Below the pieces are notes generated by a model that saw only the letters and a list, made by a program, of their open reading frames with translations, made no database searches and had not been told where the DNA came from. The position numbers and the translations under genes were made by a program. Positions 49,501 through 61,100 of a stretch of 64,000 nt of DNA are shown here, one piece after another. The stretch is from Chlorocebus sabaeus (lineage: Eukaryota > Chordata > Mammalia > Primates > Cercopithecidae). The stretch is taken from the NCBI RefSeq assembly GCF_047675955.1, contig NC_132927.1, forward strand, positions 64,771,702 through 64,835,701, written 5' to 3'. Numbering within the stretch: the first letter of the stretch is position 1; the number at the start of each line of letters is the position of its first letter.

Positions 49501-52500
49501 AGATCAATTCTCATTTATCACTGTAGAGATTTTTGTGAAACTTTCATTGTCAGGTGTGTTTACATTCTCCCTTCCTTTCCCATTTTGTTATGAACAAATA
49601 TATCAGGATAGTTTTCAAAAAGTTATTCAACGATTTCTTCATAGTTGTTTAAATTTTTTTCATAGCTACTCCTCTAAAATTGTACAGAAAACTGTGCCTG
49701 CTTTGTAAACTATAGTAAAAACAAAAGTTAAAACAAACCTGGCTTCTTTTCAGCACAATATGGTTGACTTACTTTACATGAACTGATGTTGACTAAGAAC
49801 AAAGTGATCTGATAATCAAGTTTTTTGTTCAAAGCAAAGCAGACTTTACAAATTTGAGCTGCGGAAAAATATGTGCAGCACCCCAAATCACAGTCCTCTA
49901 AGGAGACATCAGCTATTATAAGCAGGTCCAAATCCTGTCACAATGTAAACCCTTTCCTAATCCCTAAGTCATTTCTCGTCTAATTATTTTAAGAGTCTTT
50001 TTGGTTGTACTATTTTTAAAGTAGAGCAGAGGGACACACAAATTAGCTGAAGGGTTTTTAAAGCCACTGATGCATTGGGTTGATAAAAGTTAATCCCATC
50101 TAAAATTGCAAATATAATTTTATCCTGATGCCTTTCTTAGACTAGGCAAAAGTCAGAAGACTTTTCATCAGGAAAGAGATGAGAGAAGATAGCACTAGAT
50201 ACAGTCTATCCCAGGAAGAGATCATCTAACCACGGTAGTTAACAAGTATTAACCTAATTCAAGCCTGGAGCTTACCTTTACAGAGTCTGCCATAAATAAT
50301 GAAGTATCGTACTTCTTCCTTGTGACAGATAATGGCAGTCATGTTGCCTCAAAGCAGGCAGCATTTTTTCCTTTTCTGTTTAATTTTAATCAGTTTTCTT
50401 CTATACTTGATCAAATAATATATATTTCACAGCCAAAGTGGTAATATGTAATATCATTATACTCTATTACAACTAAATGAAGACTCAAGAAAATAATCAA
50501 GAGTACATCTTGGCCTTCTAAATTATTCTGAAATTATACTGAAGTCCAAGTAACTGAACTCCTTGTGTGGCTAGATTTTTGTTGTTGCTGTAGCATTTAA
50601 CTTTCAGGAAGAGTCAAATGATAAGCCAATTTCAGGGACTGAAAGACAGTAGGAGGCACAAATTGAGATCCTGTCCACATGGATGAACTGCTTATCTCTT
50701 TTCTATTTACTATCCTGGACAATCAGATGCTATGAATATGATGCCTCCAAAACACAAATAAATATACTCTATTTTTAACTGGAAGAATGTTTAGAAAGAC
50801 TGATCTATTCATTCAATGAATATGGATTGAATACCTACTACATGTCAATCACTGTTCTGGGAACTAGGAATACAGCATTGAACAAGATAACAAAATTCCT
50901 GACCTCACATAACTTAATTCCAGTAGGGAAAGACAGACAAATAAGCAAAATATATAGTATGCCATATACTGATAAGTGCTATGGAGAAAGATCTTGAATT
51001 ATAAGATTAAGACAATATCAACTTTTTTTAAAAGAGTAAACTAGGATTAAAGTGGAAATTTTAGTACAGTCACATGTCCCTTAACGATGTGGGAATGCAT
51101 CATTGGGCTATTTCATTGTGTGAACACCATGGAGTGTACTTACACAAACCTAGATGGTGTAGCCTCCTACACATTTAGGACATGTGATATAGCCTATTGC
51201 TGCTAGGCTACAAACCTGTATACCACATTACTGTAGTGAATATTGTAGGCAACTGAAACACAATGGTATTTGTGTATCTACACTTATGTAAACATAGGAA
51301 AGGTATAGTAAAACCACAGTATTAAAATCTTATGGGACCACCATCTTATAAGCAGTCTGTCATTGACCAAAATGTCATATGCAGCACATGACTGTATATA
51401 CATATTACCAACAAGAATGACAGGGATAATTGAGATGTTACTGCACAAAGTTTCAATGTGCTCTATGTGCTACCATATAAAAGGTTGTTTAGTTTATGAC
51501 CCACATAACCAAAGATAAATCAGAACTTCTTATTCTTCAATCACAGCCTGGGCTCATCAGGAAAGGCAGCCAGGACTTCAATGGACTCACTGCCTCTACC
51601 TTCCTTCTTGCTTGGATGAAGAATCTGACTCTAGAAGCCCACCAAATTCATCCAACAGCGCAAGCAGATGTTGCTTTGGAAAATATCATAGCAGAGAACT
51701 CTCCTGGGATGTATTTCATCAGTCTGATACTTCCAACTCTGCCAGGGAATAAGCTCACCAAAGGCTTCTCATCAAACAGCTCTGCCCTAAACACCTCGGG
51801 GATTCCCCAACAGTGTCTTGCTGGCCTAATGACACTCATGTTCCTTCTCATGCTTACCTTTCTTTGCCTGGCGTGAGTGCAAAAACCTATCTCAAGCAAG
51901 ATAATTGCAAAAATAAAAAAATTAAATAACAAATATCTCCAGAGTACTTACAACAGCTACTGTCATATTTAGGAGGCCACTCTGTGCCAGGCTGTCATTA
52001 GGGACATGAGCTCCAGAGCAAGCCACCTGTCACTTGTCAAAGATTATAATCTAGGAAGAAAGAGACTGTTCAAGGAGCCAGAACTACTCTAGCTGTGGTT
52101 TCTGCCATGTAACCATGAGCAAGTTACTTAATACCTTTGTGTCTCAGTTTTCCCATCAGTAAAATGGAGATGGGCATAAGAGTGCCTCATATAGAGGATT
52201 TTTGTGAAGATCAAAATAAGCAAAAACATTTAAAGCACATGCAAACAAGTGCTCAAGTGATATGAGATCTTCTTATCATGGTTTTCTAGTCCCTTTAAAC
52301 AGTATCAAATTTCATATTACATTTATTTAGTAGAAGAGATCCTATACTTAAATACTTCCTTCACTAATAGGATTCTGTCTTTGGGAACTTTTCCTTTTCT
52401 TTACCTTTTTCTTTCTTTCTTTTTTTTTGTTTTTCATGAGACGCAGTATCACTCTGTTGCCCAGGCTGGAGTGCAATGGCGCAATCTCAACTCACTGCAA

Positions 52501-55500
52501 CCTCTGCCTCCTGGTTTCAAGCAATTCTCCTGCCTCAGCTTCCCGAGTAGCTAGCTGGGATTACAAGCAACTGCCACCATGCCTGGTTTTCATATATATA
52601 TATATATATATATTTTGAGATGGAGTTTCACTCTTGTTGCCCAGGCTGGAGTGCAATGGCACGATCTTGACTCACCACAACCTCTGCCTCCCAGGTTCAA
52701 GCGATTCTCCTGCCTCCGCCTCCTGAGTAGCTGGGATTACAGGCATGCACCACCACGCCCAGCAATTTTGTATTTTTAGTAGAGACAGGGTTTCTCCATG
52801 TTGGTCAGGCTAGTCTTGAATTCCCGACCTCAGGTGATCCACCCACCTCGGCCTCTCAAAGTGCTGGGATTACAGGCATGAGCCACCACGCCTGGTCTTC
52901 TTTCCCTTTATTTCCTTTTAAAGTAAATAGACAATACCAACATTTGGATTGCTTTTCTTTTAGGAAAATGGCAATGGCTCCATGGAAAAGTAGTATATTG
53001 AGAGAAAAGTGCTAAACCAAGAGCTGGAATACCTGAATTCTAGCAGGGGGCTGTCACCAACTAGCTGCCCTAACCAGGCATTAGTTGTATAGCATCATAC
53101 AGAGAAATCTGCATTCTACTGAAGGGTAGCAGACATTTTACAAATATTAATACAATTTTAGACATATTCACTATTAAATATGTTTCATTTTTCTGTTATC
53201 ATACTGTATAGTTTAAGTATTCTTTCCTTAAGTCACTAAACATAAATTTGACTTCAAAATAAGCGTCAATCATAAAAACACAGGTGAGTCAAGTATGCAT
53301 GTGTCTACATATTATTTGTAAGTGCAAAATACAAGGGAATGAGAAGGTTATTTTCTAGATATTTCATACCAAACTTGCAGGAAGAGAAAGGATGTTATGG
53401 TGAATATCTTAATTCTCAGCGGTGTAGCTCTACACTCAGTTACCTGACTTAACAATAATACCACTCCAGTGATTTTCCTCCAACCCATTATTATCCCTCA
53501 GTATATTATTCCAACTAACAAATTTACATGATGAAACAGAAAGTAGAAATGGCTAAAGAATACTAAAAAAGAGCTGCCAGGTAATGAGTGTCCTATAGAT
53601 GCTATTGGTCTTTGGTCTACTCCATCAATGAGATGGTGGAAGGAAACAAAGTTGATTATACACAGGGTTAAACATACGTAAAGCAACTAGCACAGGGCAT
53701 GGCACATGGTCAGTACCCAATATATAGCTATCATTCTTACTATTACATGCAGCCATGTCACATACAAAAGAAACAAATCCCAGGGAAGTTGGTTTCCTTA
53801 CTTCACACAGGTAGTCTGTAGGGATTTGAACCCAAGTCCACTGAGCACCAAAACTTTACCTCTTTGCTTCCAAAACCCCACTTTGCCAATTGTAGTTGAA
53901 TTGAACGGTATAAAGTTCAATGCACTGAAAATTCACTTGACATCGAGATTCATTTGACTAACGAAGTCTGAGCCATTTAAGTAACTGCAACATAACAAGT
54001 TGTTTTTATTTTCATTTTTTTCTGGAGACAGGGTCTTACTCTGCCACCCAGGTTAGAGTCCAGTGGCATGATCATGGCTCACCGCAGCCTTGCCTTCCTG
54101 GGCTCAAGTGATCCTCCCACCTCAGCCTCTGGAGTAGCTGAAACTACAGGCATATGCTACCATGTCCAGCTAATTTTTTAATTCTTTGTATAGATAGGGT
54201 CTCACTATGTTCCCCAGGCTGGTGTTGAACTCCTGGACTCAAGCAATCTTACTGCCTCGGCCTGTCAAAGCGCTGTGATTACAGGCATGAGTCACTTTAC
54301 CCAGCCAACAAGTTGTTTTTAGATTCACATGAGCTTGCCACTCAGCATGAGATTACCCGTATATTTTGTTAGCCTTCTCAGTAAAAACTTATTTAAAATA
54401 ACAAAACTACTCTGCCCCATTTATAAATCTCAACACTACACACCTTTTAACGATCACATTTGGGTAATCTACTATAGAAAGTGGTACAAACCCTTGATAG
54501 GAAGTTATTTCTACTACATGCTGCCAATTCTCATGAAGGATTTGTGACATACATAGTTTCTTCTAGTAATATTAGCATCTTAGGAAAAATTTAAATTGCC
54601 TCTGGATGTTCTGTCAATTCATTAAAAGATAAAGGAAATCTAAGTGACATTTGTTTATGAACAAATTGCTCAGAGAACTGAATAGGAAAATATTTGCTAA
54701 ATTGGCATATTGTTAAGAGAATGATGAATCCTTGTTAATAGAAAAGAAAACGCCATGTTCACATAAGGTGTGTATCTGACAAGAAGAATGACATAGAGGG
54801 CTCAACAATTGGCCTGGGAACTTGATTAATGTATAAAGGAAGAATGAATCATCCATTCAATTCCTGAAGATTCGTCACATACCTGCTGCCTAGAAAGACA
54901 GACAGACATGGATCTACCATCAGCAGTACAGTGGGGGAATTCCCACTCACGACCTCCCCTCTGTCCCCCTGAAAGGGGCTTTTTCCTTAATAGTAAGTTG
55001 TCCCACTGAGGAATGAATGGCCCTTCCTGAGACCTAAAGATGAAGGCCAAAGAAAAAAGGGCATTTGTAGTAGAAGGGTCAGCGAGGGGAAGAACTATAT
55101 TCAGAGGCAAATGATTATTTTTTAATTATGAAGGTCTTGAATTGTTCACAAATATTCCATCCTTCCAGCATCTTCATCCTGGGAAGTAGAAGACCAGGGA
55201 AGAAAGATCCTGCTCTGTGACAAGTGGAGAGAAAGGGAGAGACTGCCTTAACCAGGAAGCCTCCACGCCCACAGCCTAGGCCCACGGATGGACTCGGGGG
55301 AGAGTGGCTATGAACCACCTGAAATTGTATACAAAATTCTGTGTTTACATCAGATCTCAAAGGGGGCTATGACCGCCATCAATTTAAAGGTCAAAGTTTG
55401 AGCACAAGTCTGACATAAAATCTCAAATCCTGGGTCTTTTGCTTATCAGCTATGTAATCACTCAAACTTTTCATAACTTCAGTTTCCTAACTTGAAAATG

Positions 55501-58075
55501 AAAAAGATAACGCAACGCCTAACTCATTGTGAAGATTAAATGACGCAAATTAAGCCTCCAACACAATAATGCTCACTTACCCAAAAGGAAAATCAAAGCT
55601 TCTAGAGATATTAGAAGGAATGGAATCTGAATCTATACACCAATGACAGTGACAGCACTTAGAGTCCCCCAAAACACCATCAGTTCCCTCATGTCCATCA
55701 TTTTGTAACTCACCTTACAAATCTCAAATGAGTAAATTCATGCTTAATTCCACATGGTCCTGAGACTATACCACTGTGACAGACTGTTGGTAAGAAAATA
55801 AAGACATCTGGTATCTCAAGGGAAAAATCCAATACTGGAAGGAAAACATCTTAGGCTATTAGCCTTTAAGTTTATTAGGAATTAAGCCTAGGTTGAATAA
55901 TACTCCATTCTTCAAATAAACAGGTTTCCAAAATCTGCAATAACTTCTGATTATAGAATAGACTTTAAAACGCATATCCTCCATGTTTGTATGTGTAATT
56001 TCCATACTTATTTATATGGCTAATTCTTAATTACCTAGACCAAAGAAGAAAAGTAACAGAAAACCTAAACATCAAGAAAAATCCCTGATCATTTATAATT
56101 GGTGTTAGACTTGGGAAAGCTTTCTCTATCTAGGTGAGAGGCCAACCTAACATATTTGCTTCAGATGGTCCAATAGCTCTAACTGAAAATATTCACAGAT
56201 TCTTGTCTCTACCCCAGTCTTATTTGTTTTATAACATACACACCTAAATGAATAACTACTCAGCCTAAAAGGTAAAAAAGTTTCTGGGTACTAGACTTTG
56301 ACTTTACACATATTTCAGCTATTTTTAGAGTCCAAATGAAAACAGCTAGTACACAAGGAAATAAGCATGGAATTCTTGATGTCTACTCAGATAACAGTCA
56401 AGATAAGGTCAGTGGATATTTGGAATACCTCAGATACTAATTTAAAATAAAACACTTTGATGGCCAAGAACACTTTCTAAAGTTGTGCTTGAGGGTTATG
56501 GTTTGCGTTATATGCTTGATTCCTCTCTAACAAATCCCCTAGCCAAAAAATATCCCCATCTGCCATAAGGTGCTATGAGAAGTATCTGTTCAAAGTCCAG
56601 TGAGGAAGCTGACACTCCCTTGACACAGCAATCTTACCTCAGAGAGTCACTACAACTAGATCACTTTCTAAGTGTTTCAGAAGAAGCCCCAAAGTAAAAA
56701 AGACGAGTCTAAAGAAAATGGTGCTTTTCTATTTGAATACAAAACCTTGGAAATGTTTAACTCTCTCCAGGAAATAAAATCAGAGCAAACAAAGGCAGAC
56801 TTAATTGTACTGCTGTCCATATTTATCAATCTAAATTCAAAACTCTTAATTTTTAAACTAAGTAAACATTCATTCAGCAACAACATACTGTAAGGTGAAA
56901 GGCACTATCCAAGACCCTGGCAATGCTCCAGTCAACAAGATTCCTACTTTGATGGAGCTTATATTCTATGGAACAAAAACTTGACATTGTGTGTAATGCA
57001 CTGAACACACAATTTAAAAAACATTTCGTAAAGATCTATGATAAACCAAAGCCTATAATTAAGAAATGAGAGGCTACCATATACATTTTGCTAGACTTTC
57101 ATCTTCAACAAAATACCTTGCAGGTAATTTTTAGCAGTGGCTCAGTCTTTAACTCAACTTCAAAGCAACAGTTATGTATGAAGGCCATATATGGGAACAA
57201 CAATAAAGAGGCCCCAACACACACACACACCCCTCAGAAACAGGTGAAAGAAAACTGTCCTCTAAGTTGTAAAACTAACACAATATACCATAGCAAAAAC
57301 ATCAAAAAAATAATAATCTTGAAGAGACTTCCATGGTTTCAGAACTTCCCCATATCCTGAGGATTAAAAACCTTTTTAGGCTGGGTGTGGTGGCTCATGC
57401 CTGCAATCCCAGCACTTTGGGAGGCCGAGGCGGGTGGATCACCTGAGGTCTGGAGTTCAAGACCAGCTTGGCCAACATAGTGAAATCCCATCTCTACTAA
57501 AAATATAAAAATTAGCCAGGAGTGGTGGCAGGCGCCTGTAATCCCAGCTACTTGGGAGGCTGAGGTGAGAGAATTGCTTGACCCCAGGAGGTGAAAGTTG
57601 CAGTGAGCTGAGATCGCGCCATTTGCACTCCAGCCTGGGCGACAGAGCAAGACTCCAGCTCACCAAAAAAATAAAAGAAAAATAGAAAAGAAAAGAATTC
57701 CTATGAAGAGAATAAAGATGAACACTTATTAAGAGTTTCCCAAATACCAGGTCCTTTGCTAAATGTTTTACATTTAACACTGAATCCTTATAGCCACTAT
57801 CAAGTAGGTACTATTATTATCCCCAACTTACAGATGAAAAATCAATGACCTTGGGAAATTAAGTGATTTAATAATTACTTAAATTACAGCACTTGGATGC
57901 AACCTAGGTGTTTCTGACTACTGCAGACTGTCTTGACCACTTTGCTGAGCATCCATCTCAAGAGGCAGACAGGGACTAAAGCACCACTGAAGCACCGCGC
58001 AGAGGAAAGGGTGTCCTGACTTATAATTTGTCTGGTCCTGGAGGCAGCAATTCTCTGCTTATAAAAATATGTACT

Positions 58076-58108
<33 letters not shown>

Positions 58109-61100
58109 AGACAGAATCTCACTCTGTCACCCAGGCTGGAGTGCAGTGGCGCAATCTCAGCTCGTTGCAACGTCTGCCTCTTGGGTTCAAGTGATTCTCC
58201 TGTCTCAGCCTTCCAAGTAGCTGGGACTACAGGCATACACCACCACACCCAGGTAATTTTTTTGTACTTTTAGTAGAGATGGGGTTTCACGATGTTGGCC
58301 AGGACAGGCTAGTCTTGAACTCCTGACCTCAGGTGATCTGCCCACCTCGGCCTCCCAAAGTGCTGGGATTACAGGCATGAGCCACCACGCCTGGCCTACT
58401 TATGAAAATATCTACTTTTTCAAGGCAACACCTCTACTGATTCCATGTTCACCATGAAACTTCTGGTTTGTTCTGGCTCCCATGTGCCCTAACTATAGGA
58501 AAATCTTAGCCTGGGCAGAGGGTACACATAACTGGGACCCTTGGCAGTTCCTTATTGCTTATAAATTACTAAACTTGGGTCCTGGTTTTGCACATCATTC
58601 TCAGTGAGCTAGATTAAATCAGATCTTCCCATGACATGAGATTTTTGAGCCTGCCTCTTGTACTCTGGACTGTGCTGATTCCATCAAGGTGATGCCCCAG
58701 GCAGTGGCCATGCCCAGGTGGCACCCTCTTGTCTCACCACCTCCTTCAAGCCACCTCCTTCAGCATATACTTTTCAGCATATACTTTTAAAATTTGAGAG
58801 AATTTTCTAGCTCCCCTTAAACTCCATAAGGACTCAAAGCCTCTCCTGAAAAAATGTTTTGAAACTCAGAAGAATGATAGGCAGGGAATTCCAACAGCTT
58901 TGAGAAACTATTGCTATAATGAACAGCAACATTTTCCTAAGGGGATCATTCATTTTCCCACTTTTAAAAGTTACTTTCTGTAGTTCAAATATGGTGAATT
59001 GAGAAGAAAGTTAGCAACCTAAGTTAACTATATTGGATATATGTATATTAACCATGTTGCTTTTAATTTAATATATCTTAGACACTTGTAAAAATATGAA
59101 GATTAAAAATACAAACAAAAAAAAATACCCATACACCCAGTGTAAGAAACACTACTGATATAGCTGAAACCCCTGGGTATAGTGTTATAATAATATTATT
59201 GTGCTGCCCTTGTAACTGTCATTATAGGGCCGTGCACGGTGGCTCACTCCTGTAATCCCAGCACTTTGGGAGGCCAAGGTGAACAGATCATGTGAAGTCA
59301 GGAGTTCGAGACCAGCCTGGCCAACATGATAAAACCCTGTCTCTACTTAAAAAAAAAAAAAAAAAAAAAATTAGCCAGGCGTGGTGGTAGGCACCTGTAA
59401 TCCCAGCTACTGGGGAGGCTGAGGCAGAAGAACCGCTTGGACCTGGGAGGCAGAGGTTGCAGTGAACTGAGATCACACCATTGCACTCTAGCCTGGGCAG
59501 TAAGAGTGAAACTCCATCTCAAAAAAAAAAAAAATTGTCGTTATAGAAGTGAAATGGTATTCAATTAAGCAAGAGGAAAGACTTTTCCCTCCATTTATAT
59601 TTGGACAGTAACAAAGTTTTTCACCCAAATCTATAAGATATAACTCCAGATTTGCTTGGTGAGAGAATAGTGCAAGAAACCAACATAGTGATATTTCTTG
59701 GTATGAATCAGAGACTATATGTACAAACTAGAAACAGGTGTGACCCCACTCAGATTATTTCTGAACAGTCATTTGGTAAGATTAGGCCTGACGCCTGAGC
59801 CATCTGTTTATATGCTACAGAGCAGAGCTTCTGGAGCTTTCAAAGGAAAAGTTTGCTATACAAATTTTCTACCATTGACTGTTACTAAATGTCAGAAACT
59901 GTGGAACAGACTCTCCAAGGGCAAAACATTTTCTAGGGACCATGCCTGTTTCCTCTTCTGGTAAAAATCAGGCTCAAAATATACCCACAGCTATATAAAG
60001 TTACCAGTTCCCTGAGACTGATAACTTCTAATAATGGATGGCAATTTCTCTGGACTTATTAACAGAAGGAAGGCAATGCCTGTGGGTTCAGCTCTCCCTG
60101 TATTTACTGAACACATTCCACACCTGGTATAAAAATAAACTGGGGCCATGCGTGGTGGCTCATGCCTGTAATCCCAGCACTCTGGGAGGCTGAAACGGGT
60201 GGATCACGAGGTCAGGAGATCGAGACCATCCTGGCTAACACGGTGAAACCCCATCTCTACTAAAAATACAAAAAAATTAGCCGGGCGTGGTGGCAGGCAC
60301 CTGTAGTCCCAGCTACTCAGGAGGCTGAGGCAGAAGAATGGCGTGAACCCGGGAGGTGGCGCTTACAGTGAGTCGAGATTGTGCCACTGCACTCCAGCCT
60401 GGGCAAGAGTGAGACTCCATCTCAAAATAAATAAATAAATAAACAAACCATAGTTCTTCAAGAAGCTGACTCTAGGCGTTATAGACAGACCTGGTGCATG
60501 AGGAAGAAAATTACAGGAAGAAGAAACCATAGTAGGAAAAAAAAAAAGTCAAAGCAAGCAAAATAAATAAATAAATAGAATAAGCCACTAAGCCAAGCAA
60601 GGAGGCACATGCCTATAATCCCACCTACTCAGGAGGTTGAAGCAGGAAGATAACTAGAGGAAAGAACTCCCAGACCAGCCTGGGCAACACAGCAAGACTC
60701 CATCTCAAAAATACAAGTTAAAAAAAAAAAATTAGCTGGGTGTGGTTGTGTACCTATAGTCCCAGCTCTTGGCAGACTAAGTCAAAAGGATCACTTGAGC
60801 CTAGGAGTTTGAGGACGTATTGAGCTATGATGGTGCCGATGTACTCCAGCCTGGGTGATGGAGTGAGACCCCATCCCTATGAAAGAATAAATGCAAGTAA
60901 ACAGGGACTGGTTACTGAGGCCTGCTGTTCTGGTTTTCTTTCTTCTTCTTGGGCAGTTTCATCTCAGTTTCCTTCCAACACTCTCCCCTCCTCTAATGTA
61001 CCATAAGGGGTCGGCAATGTCCTCTTTTTCTCCCCTGGAGAGCCTCATACCATCTTCTGGCTTTAATGAACTCACTTAGACTGATACTTCCCAATCTCTT

